Assembly: GCA_964437515.1 (NCBI GenBank)
Contig: CAYTHB010000003.1
Coordinates: 1 to 64,000, forward strand
DNA: 64,000 nt
Direction of reading: 5' to 3'
Source of the DNA: Sterolibacterium sp964437515
Lineage (GTDB): Bacteria; Pseudomonadota; Gammaproteobacteria; Burkholderiales; Rhodocyclaceae
The position numbers and the translations under genes were made by a program. The notes beneath the pieces were generated by a model. That model was not told where the DNA came from. It ran no database searches and saw only the letters and a list, made by a program, of their open reading frames with translations. Positions within the stretch are counted from its first letter, which is position 1. The number at the start of each line of letters is the position of its first letter. Below, in pieces: positions 52,074-62,708 of the stretch.

Positions 52074-52763
52074 ATGAGCATCGCCACCGCCTGCAATACC
52101 GTCACCGAACAGCTCACCGAAGCCGGTCGCGCCATCGAGCACGATTCCTTCGCCATCATCGATGCCGAAGCCGGGGCGCACCACTATAGCGATGAACAAT
52201 GGCCGCTGGTGCGACGGATGATCCACGCCAATGCCGACTTCGAGTTCAACGGTCTGACCGCCTTTCACCCACAGGCCATGCGTGCCGGTCTTGCCGCCGT
52301 GTTAAAGGGCGACACCCCGATCGTCGTCGATGTCGAGATGATCTGCGTTGGACTCTCACAGCCACGTCTCGCGCACTTTGGTCTCACAACGCATCACTAC
52401 ATCTCTGATGCTGATGTCATCCTCGCGGCCAAGGCAGAGAATAGTACCCGTGCTGTTCAGGCCATGCGAAAAGCGCAGCGGCTTGGTCAGCTCGATGGTG
52501 CCATCATCGGCATCGGCAATGCGCCCACGGCACTGCTCGAACTCGTCAGGATGATCCGCGAAGAAGGCGTGCGCCCGGCTCTGGTCATCGGTATGCCCGT
52601 CGGTTTCGTTTCCGCTGCAGAATCGAAAGAGCAGCTGATGACCCTCACTGAAACGCCATGGGTCGCCATTCGTGGCCGCAAGGGGGGATCGACCCTGGTG
52701 GTGGCCGCCCTTCATGCCCTGCTGTCGCTGGCTGAAGCGGCGCAGAAGAAAACGGTGGCATGA
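52074..52763 (+). CDS. cobH: Precorrin-8X methylmutase
   Basis: A CobH/CbiC family protein of 229 residues that moves the C11 methyl group to C12. Motifs: MIHANADFEFNGLTAFHPQAM, VDVEMICVGLS, AIIGIGNAPTALLEL, VIGMPVGFVSAAESKEQL and GRKGGSTLVVAA. The start is ATG 52074 with GGAG upstream. The stop overlaps cbiD. Confidence 0.95.
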   Translation: MSIATACNTVTEQLTEAGRAIEHDSFAIIDAEAGAHHYSDEQWPLVRRMIHANADFEFNGLTAFHPQAMRAGLAAVLKGDTPIVVDVEMICVGLSQPRLAHFGLTTHHYISDADVILAAKAENSTRAVQAMRKAQRLGQLDGAIIGIGNAPTALLELVRMIREEGVRPALVIGMPVGFVSAAESKEQLMTLTETPWVAIRGRKGGSTLVVAALHALLSLAEAAQKKTVA

Positions 52764-53902
52764 ACGAAACGACCAAGATTCGCAAGGGCGATGCCCGGCG
52801 TAAGCGCGGCAATCGCACAGGCTTCACCACCGGAGCCTGTGCGGCTGCAGCGGCACGTGCGGCAACGCTGGGCTTGCTCGATGGCGAGGTTCCCACGCAA
52901 GTGCAATGCCGCCTGCCCAACGGCCAAGAGGTTCTTTTTGCAGTCATCGACGGCTACGTCGACTCGCATCAGCAACACGCTCATGCTGTCATCATCAAAG
53001 ATGCAGGCGACGATCCGGATGCAACAGATCGTGCGCATATGACTGCCGATGTCTGCCGGCTGCCGCAACGCGCGGGTGAGCTATTGCTGAAAGGCGGTGC
53101 GGGGGTCGGTACAGTCACCAAGCCCGGCCTGGGTTTGACGATCGGTGACCCGGCCATCAACCCCATACCACGCCGCAACATCATCGAGAATGTGCGTGCG
53201 GTGGCAAGTACCTTGCTGCTCCATGACGGCCTGGAAATCACCCTCTCCGTACCGGGTGGAGAAGAAATGGCGAAACGCACATTGAACGCCCGCCTAGGCA
53301 TTCTCGGTGGAATTTCCATTCTCGGAACGACCGGCATCGTGCGTCCCTATTCGACCGCTGCCTTCCGCGCCAGCGTGATTCAAGCCGTCGATGTCGCCTT
53401 CAATCAAGGGCAGCGTCATCTGGTATTCACCACCGGCGGGCGCACCGAAAAATTCGCCATGCGCACGCTGCCTGATCTCGATGAATCCTGCTTTGTACAA
53501 ATGGGTGATTTCGTCAAAGCCGCATTCACCCGTGCCATTCGTCATCAAACACCGCGTATCACCGTGGGTGCGATGGTCGGCAAGCTCACCAAAATGTGCC
53601 AGGGGCTCTCGGTCACCCATGCCTGGAAAGCCGAAATCGACCGCGACATCCTCGCCGCATCGGCGCATGAAGTCGGTGCACCTGCTGATCTGGTTGAAGC
53701 AATCCGCGCAGCCGAAACCGCGCGCTTTGCCGCAGAAGGGCTGGCGACACTCGGCCTCACAGAAGCCTTTCATCGTCGCTTGGCAATCAAAGCCATACGC
53801 AGCCTCAAGCAATGCCACCCCGGTGACTATCAATTAAACGTGCTGGTCTGCGATTTCGAAGGCCAATTCATTTGTCGAGTGGAACAACATGAAGCCGATT
53901 GA
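52760..53902 (+). CDS. cbiD: Cobalt-precorrin-5B C1-methyltransferase
   Basis: A 380-residue CbiD: RKRGNRTGFTTGACAAAAARAA at the N-terminus, GAGVGTVTKPGLGLTIGDPAINP and LNARLGILGGISILGTTGIVRPYS. It is specific to the early-cobalt pathway. It overlaps cobH by four bases and cobL by 14. Confidence 0.96.
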   Translation: MNETTKIRKGDARRKRGNRTGFTTGACAAAAARAATLGLLDGEVPTQVQCRLPNGQEVLFAVIDGYVDSHQQHAHAVIIKDAGDDPDATDRAHMTADVCRLPQRAGELLLKGGAGVGTVTKPGLGLTIGDPAINPIPRRNIIENVRAVASTLLLHDGLEITLSVPGGEEMAKRTLNARLGILGGISILGTTGIVRPYSTAAFRASVIQAVDVAFNQGQRHLVFTTGGRTEKFAMRTLPDLDESCFVQMGDFVKAAFTRAIRHQTPRITVGAMVGKLTKMCQGLSVTHAWKAEIDRDILAASAHEVGAPADLVEAIRAAETARFAAEGLATLGLTEAFHRRLAIKAIRSLKQCHPGDYQLNVLVCDFEGQFICRVEQHEAD

Positions 53903-55223
53903 ACACCTTGCATCGCCCAGAATTGCGGAAAATTGCACCCTGATCGGGATACTCGATGACGGCTGGGATGGCCTGAGCGAAAACGCCCGCCAGAAACTGC
54001 TCGCCGCCGATCTGGTGATCGGCGTGGCGCGCACGCTCGAACAGGTGCGTCCGTATTTGGCATCGAAGACCAATATCGAGCAGCGTCAGATGGACGGACA
54101 ACTGGCGCGCTTACCCGAATGGATTGCCGACGCTCTCGATCAGGATTTGAAAGTCGTCACCCTGGCCACGGGTGACCCTCTGTGTCATGGTATGGCCTCC
54201 TGGCTGGTCGGCAAGCTGGGCGCAACTCGCTTTGAAATTCTCCCCACGGTGTCCACGCTGCAACTGGCCTGTGCCCGCTTCAAAATCGCCTGGCAGGATT
54301 TCCGGATTGCCAGCTGTCACAGTGCCGATGCCGGAGAATGGTTTTTCGGTGCGCCACCGTCTCACGGCTTGTATCCCCTGATGCGCGCCATCGCTCGCCA
54401 TCCGCGCGTCATGGCATTCACCAGCCCGGAGAATACGCCCGCCCGTCTGGCGCGTGCCTTGATCATCGCGGGTTATGCTGAGGATACTCGCCTTTCAGTC
54501 GCCTGCCGCCTGCGGTTGCCTGACGAAGCCCTCTATCCGCAGCTCACACTTGACGAGGCGACACGTATCGAATTTCCGCAGCCCAATAGCGTTCTCATTG
54601 AGCGCAATGAAGCACGACAGGCAAGGTCCAGCACCTCACCGGATTTTGGTCTAGAGGATGACGAATACCTGCAACGTTCACCAGAAAAAGGATTGATTAC
54701 CAAACAGGAAGCTCGCGCACTATCGCTGGCCAAGCTGCGTCTGGCGGACGATGCCATTGTTTGGGACATCGGTGCTGGCTCTGGCGCAGTCGGTTTGGAG
54801 GCGGCACGGCTTGCTCCGGCAGGACATGTCTGGGCCATCGAAAAAAATCTCACGGATGCGACCAATGCCCGCGTCAATGCACAGCACTTCAGAATCGGCA
54901 ATTACACGCTGATCGAAGGCAAAGCACCGCAACATCTCGATACCTGGCCCGATCCTGATGCGGTATTCATCGGCGGCTCGGGGGGTGAGCTCGCCGTTCT
55001 CATTCAGTTAGCACTGCAGCGCCTGAGGCCGCAAGGACGGCTGGTGATGAATTTTGTCACGCTGGAAAATCTGGCCACCGCCACCACCACATTACAAGCA
55101 GACGGAGCACGCTGGGAAGTAGTGCAACTGCAAGCCAGCCGCAGCCAGCCGATTCTCGATATGCACCGAATGGCCGCGCAAAACCCGGTATGGATCATCA
55201 CTGCCCGCAAGAACATTTCATGA
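53889..55223 (+). CDS. cobL: Precorrin-6Y C5,15-methyltransferase/decarboxylase, fused CbiE-CbiT
   Basis: A 444-residue fusion. The CbiE half (residues about 10-230) has GDPLCHGMASWLVGKLG and TSPENTPARLARALI. The CbiT half has GLITKQEARALSLAKLRL, SAM motif IWDIGAGSGAVGLEAARL and AVFIGGSGGEL. The fused form is the usual arrangement in proteobacteria. Confidence 0.95.
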   Translation: MKPIEHLASPRIAENCTLIGILDDGWDGLSENARQKLLAADLVIGVARTLEQVRPYLASKTNIEQRQMDGQLARLPEWIADALDQDLKVVTLATGDPLCHGMASWLVGKLGATRFEILPTVSTLQLACARFKIAWQDFRIASCHSADAGEWFFGAPPSHGLYPLMRAIARHPRVMAFTSPENTPARLARALIIAGYAEDTRLSVACRLRLPDEALYPQLTLDEATRIEFPQPNSVLIERNEARQARSSTSPDFGLEDDEYLQRSPEKGLITKQEARALSLAKLRLADDAIVWDIGAGSGAVGLEAARLAPAGHVWAIEKNLTDATNARVNAQHFRIGNYTLIEGKAPQHLDTWPDPDAVFIGGSGGELAVLIQLALQRLRPQGRLVMNFVTLENLATATTTLQADGARWEVVQLQASRSQPILDMHRMAAQNPVWIITARKNIS

Positions 55224-56005
55224 ACACATCCACCCCACGCATCGGCAAACTCATCGGTGCTTCGCTAGGCCCGGGCGACCCACAACTCATTACGCGGCGC
55301 GCCTGGGACGCGCTCCAATCCGGCGCACGCTGGCTCTACCCGGTAAAAAAAGCCGAGGAGTCCTCCTATGCACTGAGCATCGTCGAACGCGGCGGGCTGA
55401 GCATCCCTGACGATGCCGTGGCACTGGTCTTTCCGATGACCCGCGATGCCGACATTCTCGCCAAAGCCTGGGCGCGCGCTGCGGAACAAACGGCGGTATT
55501 GCTCGCCGAAGGGCGTGATCTGGTATTTCTCGTTGAAGGCGATGCTTCTACATTTTCCACCTTCGGCCACCTTGCCCGTGTGGTTCGTGAACGTCTGCCA
55601 CAACTCGAAGTCGAAACCATTCCCGGCGTTTCTTCGTTTGCCGCTGCCGCTGCCGCCACTGGTGTGACGCTGGCCGAAGAGGACGAAACAATGGCGGTCA
55701 TCCCGGCCAACTACGGCATCGAGATCATCGACCATTTGCTCGATGAATTCGACACCTTGGCACTGCTCAAGGTCAAACCGATGATCGACGAAGTCATCGG
55801 CCTGCTCGAACAGCGCGAGCTTCTGAATAGTTCGGTCTTCGTCGAAAAAGTCGGCGCACCCGACGAGCGTATCGTTCGCGACGTGGCTGCGTTGAAAGGG
55901 GAAAAAGTGGGCTATCTCTCCTTGATGCTGGTGCAAAACCCGAAGCGCGTGCGTGGCGAATTGCGGCGCGGCTGCAGACAACGACAGACCCAAGCTGAAA
56001 CATGA
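55220..56005 (+). CDS. cobI: Precorrin-2 C20-methyltransferase
   Basis: A CobI/CbiL SAM methyltransferase of 261 residues: GASLGPGDPQLITRRAWDAL, FLVEGDASTFSTFGHL, TIPGVSSFAAAAAATG. The last 20 residues are basic and may be a disordered tail. It overlaps both neighbours by four bases. Confidence 0.94.
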   Translation: MNTSTPRIGKLIGASLGPGDPQLITRRAWDALQSGARWLYPVKKAEESSYALSIVERGGLSIPDDAVALVFPMTRDADILAKAWARAAEQTAVLLAEGRDLVFLVEGDASTFSTFGHLARVVRERLPQLEVETIPGVSSFAAAAAATGVTLAEEDETMAVIPANYGIEIIDHLLDEFDTLALLKVKPMIDEVIGLLEQRELLNSSVFVEKVGAPDERIVRDVAALKGEKVGYLSLMLVQNPKRVRGELRRGCRQRQTQAET

Positions 56006-57165
56006 ACATCGCCGTACTTGCCATCACTCGCCACGGTATCGTGCAGGCCGCACGCTGCATTGCCACGCTGAAAAACACTCACCCCGCTCCTTCGCTCTTC
56101 GTACCAGAAAAATTCCGCACCGAAGCCGAAACCCTCGTAAGCGAGGCTTATCCATGTCATGGCTATACGGGCAAAACGGGGGAACAAATACCCCTGCTGT
56201 TTTCGAACTTCGATGCGCTCATCTGCCTCATCTCGCTGGGTGCTGTGGTTCGCCTGATCGCACCGCATCTAAAAAACAAAGACAGCGACCCTGCGGTTCT
56301 GGTGGTCGATGAGGCAGGACACTTCGTCATCCCGCTGCTTTCCGGCCATACCGGAGGTGCCAATGCGCTGGCCGTACAGTTAGCCAAACAACTCGATGCA
56401 CAGGCTGTGCTGACCACGGCTTCAGACACACGGCAAACCTTGGCAGTCGATTTGCTCGGCCATGAATTCGGCTGGGATATCGAGGCCGACCACGACACCC
56501 TGGTGCGCGCCAGCGCAGCCGTGGTGAATGACGAACCGGTGGCCATCGTCCAGGAAGTCGGTCGCACCGACTGGTGGCATGGTCATGCCAATGGCCGGTG
56601 CGGCCCCTTACCGGAGAACCTGCACGTGTTCGGGCAGATCGAACAAGTGGCCACAGAAAACTTTGCCGCTGTGTTGTGGATTGCCAACCGCCCGTTACCT
56701 GCACCGCTCGTTGAACCACTGGCAGGGCGTTGCGTGAAATATCGCCCACCATCGACACCGAGCGACGCACAGAAAATTGCCCTAGGTATCGGTTGCGACC
56801 GTGGCACACCGGCCACCACGATCCACGCCTGTATCGCAGATGCGCTGACCGCTTGTGGAAGAAACATCACCGAGGTTGCGGCCGTCGCCTCGATCGACCT
56901 CAAGGCTGACGAAGCCGGCCTGCTCGCCGTCGCGCAATCCTGTGGATGGAAAATCCATTTTTATCCTGCCAGCGCGCTGGCCAAAGTGGATGTGCCCCAT
57001 CCGTCAGAAACCGTTCGCCAATACACCGGCACCCCTTCGGTGGCTGAAGCGGCTGCACTGCTTGCCGCGGGGGGCGCTCAAGATCAACTGATCGTCGAAA
57101 AACACAAACGGCGCGGCGCAGATGGCCGTAATGCCACCGTCTCCATTGCAAGGATGAAACCATGA
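56002..57165 (+). CDS. cbiG: Cobalt-precorrin-5A hydrolase
   Basis: A 387-residue CbiG, which opens the delta-lactone after ring contraction. The N-terminal and core motifs ALICLISLGAVVRLIAPHL, VVDEAGHFVIPLLSGHTGGANALA and the C-terminal domain (ALGIGCDRGTPATTI, EVAAVASIDLKADEAGLLAVAQ) are present. It is a key marker of the anaerobic-type route. Confidence 0.94.
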   Translation: MNIAVLAITRHGIVQAARCIATLKNTHPAPSLFVPEKFRTEAETLVSEAYPCHGYTGKTGEQIPLLFSNFDALICLISLGAVVRLIAPHLKNKDSDPAVLVVDEAGHFVIPLLSGHTGGANALAVQLAKQLDAQAVLTTASDTRQTLAVDLLGHEFGWDIEADHDTLVRASAAVVNDEPVAIVQEVGRTDWWHGHANGRCGPLPENLHVFGQIEQVATENFAAVLWIANRPLPAPLVEPLAGRCVKYRPPSTPSDAQKIALGIGCDRGTPATTIHACIADALTACGRNITEVAAVASIDLKADEAGLLAVAQSCGWKIHFYPASALAKVDVPHPSETVRQYTGTPSVAEAAALLAAGGAQDQLIVEKHKRRGADGRNATVSIARMKP

Positions 57166-58142
57166 ACGGCAAGATCATGCTGGTGGGCTTGGGCCCCGGC
57201 AACCAGGAACACCTGACGGCACGCGCTCGCGCAGCCATCGCCGAAGCCGACACCATCATCGGTTATGTGACATACATTCGGCTGGTCGCCGACCTGCTCG
57301 ATGGCAAGGAGGTCATCAAGAAATCAATGACCGAAGAACTCGATCGTGCGATCGAAGCACTGGATCGCGCCCGACAAGGGCGCAAGGTCGCGCTGATTTC
57401 ATCGGGTGATGCGGGTGTCTACGGCATGGCGGGGCCCACTTTCGAAGTTCTGTTTCAGGCCGGTTGGACACCCGAAGCAGGGATCGAAGTCGAAATCATT
57501 CCGGGCGCATCAGCACTCAACAGTTGCGCGGCACTGGTCGGCGCGCCCCTCACCCATGATTTCTGTGCGATCTCCCTGTCCGATCTGCTCACCCCCTGGC
57601 CGGTCATCGCACGACGGCTGGATGCGGCAGCCTATGCCGACTTCGTCATTGCGCTCTATAACCCGAAGAGCGGCCGACGCTCGGAGCAGATCATTCATGC
57701 ACAACAACTCCTGCTACGTCACCGTGATCCACAAACACCCGTGGCCATCGTCAAATCAGCGTGGCGACCCAAACAACGCATCGAATTCACGACGCTCGAA
57801 CGCATGACGGAATGCGAAATCGGCATGCTGACCACCGTGTTGATCGGTAATTCAATGACCTTCATCCGCCATGGCCTGATGGTCACACCGCGTGGTTACG
57901 CCAATAAATATGCCGTCGAAGGCGGCGAACGCAATATCAATAACGGCGAACAGGCCGGACGATCGCTCAGCACAGGACTGGCCGGATGGCGTGCCGCATT
58001 ACACGCAGACCATGCACGCGGCATCTCTTGTGCGACCCTGGCGACACAACATCGCCTGCCTGCGGATTACATCCAGTCTCTGCTCGAACTCACTCTAACC
58101 CATGATCAGGAGGTCAGCCTCACCGCAAAAGACAGCGATTAA
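57162..58142 (+). CDS. cobJ: Precorrin-3B C17-methyltransferase with C-terminal extension
   Basis: A CobJ/CbiH methyltransferase that drives ring contraction. Methyltransferase motifs: MLVGLGPGNQEHLTARARAAI, ISSGDAGVYGMAGPTFEVL, IIPGASALNSCAALVGAPLTHDFCAISLSDLLTPW and YNPKSGRR. The core ends near residue 250 (VTPRGYANKYAVEGGE). About 75 further residues contain an HTH-like helix pair (GISCATLATQHRLPADYIQSLLE) absent from the minimal enzyme. Their role is unknown. Confidence 0.92.
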   Translation: MNGKIMLVGLGPGNQEHLTARARAAIAEADTIIGYVTYIRLVADLLDGKEVIKKSMTEELDRAIEALDRARQGRKVALISSGDAGVYGMAGPTFEVLFQAGWTPEAGIEVEIIPGASALNSCAALVGAPLTHDFCAISLSDLLTPWPVIARRLDAAAYADFVIALYNPKSGRRSEQIIHAQQLLLRHRDPQTPVAIVKSAWRPKQRIEFTTLERMTECEIGMLTTVLIGNSMTFIRHGLMVTPRGYANKYAVEGGERNINNGEQAGRSLSTGLAGWRAALHADHARGISCATLATQHRLPADYIQSLLELTLTHDQEVSLTAKDSD

Positions 58143-58149
58143 ATTCAAA

Positions 58150-58405
58150 TGACCACAGGTGTCCGTCATCGCAAGATGCTGGATGAAACGGGAACGGGGT
58201 GCGCGTATTGAAACACGATGGTACGCAATGCCCCGGCTGCTCCCGCAACGGTAAGCCCTTTCGGATGTTTCAACGCGACTCATATTTTCTACGAGCCGCG
58301 AGCCACTGACCGGCAACGTGGCATCGCTTGACTGCGATGTGCGCGAACCGCTTGGGAAGGCGAAGCATCAAGACGGGTCAGCCCGGAGACCGGCCTGTGA
58401 TCTTC
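58150..58405 (+). ncRNA. Cobalamin riboswitch 2
   Basis: A second complete core: CAGGTGTCCG near 58156, GGGAACGGGGTGCG, CCGCAACGGTAAGCCC near 58242, GCCACTGACC near 58302, TTGGGAAGGCGAAGC near 58351 and GCCCGGAGACCGGCCT at 58381-58396. It precedes the TonB-dependent receptor gene, with about 125 bases for control. Confidence 0.94.
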
Positions 58406-58410
58406 ATGTC

Positions 58411-58447
58411 CGCCTCTGCCTTGATGCGATGTCCATTGGCAGAGGCG
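58411..58447 (+). promoter_or_regulatory. Expression-platform hairpin of riboswitch 2
   Basis: CGCCTCTGCC (58411-58420) and GGCAGAGGCG (58438-58447) form a perfect 10-bp stem with a 17-base loop. No T-run follows, so translational control by alternative pairing with the start region is more likely than simple termination. Confidence 0.6.
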
Positions 58448-58529
58448 ACTGCACTACAACCATGCGCTGCGGGATGTGGAACCCGCCCGTCCGGCCTGTT
58501 CCTTTCAGCGCATTATTCAGGTCAATATC

Positions 58530-60635
58530 ATGTCTGTTCGTTCAGTATCTATCCGGCTTGCCCGATTGAGGCAAGGCCTTTCGTTCGTTCCTCTGCTGGT
58601 CACGTTTTCGCTACCCACGCACGCCGCAGGTCTACCCATGTTGGAAGAAGTCACCATTACCGATAACACACGCAAGATGACCGGCATTGCCCATTCCGCA
58701 TCCGAAGGTACGGTCACTGCCCAACAGCTCAGCGCGCGTCCTTTACTCCGTCCGGCTGAAGTCATGGAAGCGATGCCCGGCATGATCGTCACCCAGCATT
58801 CGGGGGACGGCAAAGCCAACCAATACTTCTTGCGCGGCTTCAATCTGGATCATGGCAGCGACTTCGCAACTTATGTTAACGGCGCACCGGTCAATAACCT
58901 CACGCACGCGCATGGTCAAGGCTACATGGATCTGAATTTTCTGATTCCCGAACTGGTCGGCAATCTGCGCTATCGCAAAGGCATGTATGCCGCTCAAGAG
59001 GGTGATTTAAGCGTCACTGGAGCGACGCGCATTTATTACCTGCGCAAGCTACCTACTCCTTTCCTCGACATCACCCTGGGCGCAAATGAGTTTCGGCGCG
59101 CACTGCTGGCGGGTAGTCACGATATGGAGAATGGGATGAGTTTGCTGGGTGCGCTTGAACTGGCGGGCAATAATGGCCCCTGGTTGCAAGCCGAGCATCT
59201 GCAGAAAACCAACGCTGTCCTGCGTCTATCATCCGGCACGGCAAGCCGTGGCCATGCATTGACGGCGCTGGCTTATGACGCACGCTGGATCGCCACGGAG
59301 CATGTGCCTGAGCGTGCCATCCTCAACAACGAAATTTCCCGTTACGGCACGCTAGCACCTACCGACGGTGGCCGCACCCATCGTTATCAGCTCACGGGAG
59401 AATGGGCGAGCCCCCGTCCGGATGGGGCGATACGCGCCCAAGGCTATGTGGTCGATTATGGGCTCAATCTCTATTCGACCCCCTCTGGCCTGCTCGACGG
59501 CCAGCACGAACAGATTGATCAACGCATGATCTGGGGCGGCCAGATGTCACGCACCTGGCTGCTGGGTGAATCATGGAAAAACAGCGAGGCCACCCTGGGC
59601 TGGCAATACCGTCAGGACGACATCCGTTCCGTCGGCCTTTATCCGACATATCAACGGCAGCGCACGGGGGTGGTGCGTGCCGATCAGGCACAACAAAATA
59701 GCTACGGTTTATCTGCAGAAACCCACACGCAGTGGCAACCCTGGCTGCGCACCACATTAGGAGCACGCTGGGACAGCATCCATGCAGAGATCACTCCCAA
59801 GAATGGCGCATTCAACAGCAGTAACGGCGGGCGCATCCAGGCCAGCCAGTTCAGCCCGAAGCTGGGGCTCATCATGGGGCCATCGAGTGCCTGGCCTGAT
59901 ACCGAGTTTTTTCTGAATGCAGGTCATGGATTTCATAGTAACGATGCGCGAGGTGCCACCACACGCACGCATGCCGCAGATGGCAGCGTGGTTCAACCCA
60001 TCCCGCTGATCGTCAAGGCCACAGGCAGCGAAATCGGGGTGCGTACCCATCTGCTGCCTGGATGGAACAGCAGCCTGACACTATGGCAAACGCGCTTGGC
60101 TTCCGAGCTGATCTTTATCGGCGACGAAGGTGTCACCGAACCCCAAGGCGCATCACAACGTCACGGTGTCGAATGGTCAAATCATTACGCCCATTCACAA
60201 GGCTTCATCATCGAGGCTGATGTCGCGGTTTCAAAGGCACGACTCGTACAGCCGATCAACGGCGGCAGCCGGGTTCCCAACGCCGTTCCAGTCACGGCAT
60301 CATTTGCGGCGACCTACGACCCTGCCGATCGCTGGTACGGCGGGATTCGCTTGCGTTATCTGGGCGCCTATCCACTGGAAGAATCCGGCCAGCAAAAATC
60401 GCAAGCCTTCTGGATTGCCAATCTCAAACTGGGCTACCGTGCCAGCAAGTCTCTGCAACTCAGCCTCGACGTGCTGAATCTGTTCGACAGCAAAGCAAAT
60501 GATATCGAATACTGGGGCGCATCCTGCACGGCTCGCGAAGCGGCTGCCTGCAATGGCGGTAATGGCTTTGACGGACGACTGGTACATCCACTCGAACCAC
60601 GCACCTGGCGTTTTTCAGTCCGGATGAATTATTGA
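58530..60635 (+). CDS. TonB-dependent outer membrane receptor under riboswitch control
   Basis: A 701-residue receptor. The signal peptide (LSFVPLLVTFSLPTHAAG), a plug domain (RPLLRPAEVMEAMPGMIVTQHSGDGKANQYFLRGFNLDH, YVNGAPVNN) and a beta barrel ending with an aromatic residue (WRFSVRMNY) are visible. The HAHGQGYMDLNFLIPELV motif marks a family distinct from E. coli BtuB. Regulation by cobalamin and location next to cobB suggest uptake of corrinoids or chelated cobalt. The substrate is inferred. Confidence 0.88.
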   Translation: MSVRSVSIRLARLRQGLSFVPLLVTFSLPTHAAGLPMLEEVTITDNTRKMTGIAHSASEGTVTAQQLSARPLLRPAEVMEAMPGMIVTQHSGDGKANQYFLRGFNLDHGSDFATYVNGAPVNNLTHAHGQGYMDLNFLIPELVGNLRYRKGMYAAQEGDLSVTGATRIYYLRKLPTPFLDITLGANEFRRALLAGSHDMENGMSLLGALELAGNNGPWLQAEHLQKTNAVLRLSSGTASRGHALTALAYDARWIATEHVPERAILNNEISRYGTLAPTDGGRTHRYQLTGEWASPRPDGAIRAQGYVVDYGLNLYSTPSGLLDGQHEQIDQRMIWGGQMSRTWLLGESWKNSEATLGWQYRQDDIRSVGLYPTYQRQRTGVVRADQAQQNSYGLSAETHTQWQPWLRTTLGARWDSIHAEITPKNGAFNSSNGGRIQASQFSPKLGLIMGPSSAWPDTEFFLNAGHGFHSNDARGATTRTHAADGSVVQPIPLIVKATGSEIGVRTHLLPGWNSSLTLWQTRLASELIFIGDEGVTEPQGASQRHGVEWSNHYAHSQGFIIEADVAVSKARLVQPINGGSRVPNAVPVTASFAATYDPADRWYGGIRLRYLGAYPLEESGQQKSQAFWIANLKLGYRASKSLQLSLDVLNLFDSKANDIEYWGASCTAREAAACNGGNGFDGRLVHPLEPRTWRFSVRMNY

Positions 60636-60662
60636 TTTCAGATGATCAGGATCGCTGACCCA

Positions 60663-61955
<1,293 letters not shown>

Positions 61956-61964
61956 ACCGCCCCC

Positions 61965-62708
61965 ATGACGACCTCCCCCCAACAACAAGCCCAACCGAAT
62001 TTCAGTGACGACGAACGTGCAGCGGTATATCGCGCCATCCACACCCGTCGCGACGTCCGCGGACAATTTTTGCCGGATGCGATTCCTGACGAAGTCTTGG
62101 CACGCGTGCTGACTGCCGCACACCATGCCCCTTCGGTGGGATTCATGCAGCCTTGGGACTTCCTCATTGTGCGTTCGCCGCAAGTCCGCGCACAGATCCA
62201 TGCCGATTTTCTCGCTGCTCACGCCGAAGCCGCCTTGATGTTTCCCGACGACAAACAAGAAACTTACCGCAAGCTCAAGCTCGAAGGGATACTCGAAGCA
62301 CCGCTCAATCTGTGCATCACCTGCGATCGTCGTCGCCATGGCCCGGTGGTGGTCGGGCGCACACACTTTCGCATCATGGATGTCTACAGCTCGGTTTGCG
62401 CGGTACAAAATCTCTGGCTGGCCGCGCGCGCTGAAAACCTCGGTGTCGGTTGGGTCAGCATCCTGCATCAGCCCGCCCTGCGTGCCGCACTCAAGCTGCC
62501 AAGCCACATTATCCCAGTGGCTTACCTTTGCATCGGTTATGTCAGCCATTTCCACCAACGCCCGGAGCTTGAAGCCGCCGGCTGGCTGCCGCGCCTGCCA
62601 CTGGAAGACCTCCTGCATTTCGATCAATGGCAGGGGCAACCTGATCAGGCCGCCGATCTGAGTCTGCAAGAAGCCGTCCGTCAAACCGCGGCCGCACAAC
62701 GGGCATGA
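61965..62708 (+). CDS. bluB: 5,6-dimethylbenzimidazole synthase
   Basis: A flavin-destroying nitroreductase-fold enzyme that makes the lower ligand from FMNH2 and O2. Motifs: IHTRRDVRGQFLPD, HHAPSVGFMQPWDFLIV, MDVYSSVCAVQNLWLAARAENLGVGWVSI. It needs oxygen, although the rest of the pathway is of the anaerobic type. The stop overlaps cbiB by four bases. Confidence 0.95.
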   Translation: MTTSPQQQAQPNFSDDERAAVYRAIHTRRDVRGQFLPDAIPDEVLARVLTAAHHAPSVGFMQPWDFLIVRSPQVRAQIHADFLAAHAEAALMFPDDKQETYRKLKLEGILEAPLNLCITCDRRRHGPVVVGRTHFRIMDVYSSVCAVQNLWLAARAENLGVGWVSILHQPALRAALKLPSHIIPVAYLCIGYVSHFHQRPELEAAGWLPRLPLEDLLHFDQWQGQPDQAADLSLQEAVRQTAAAQRA

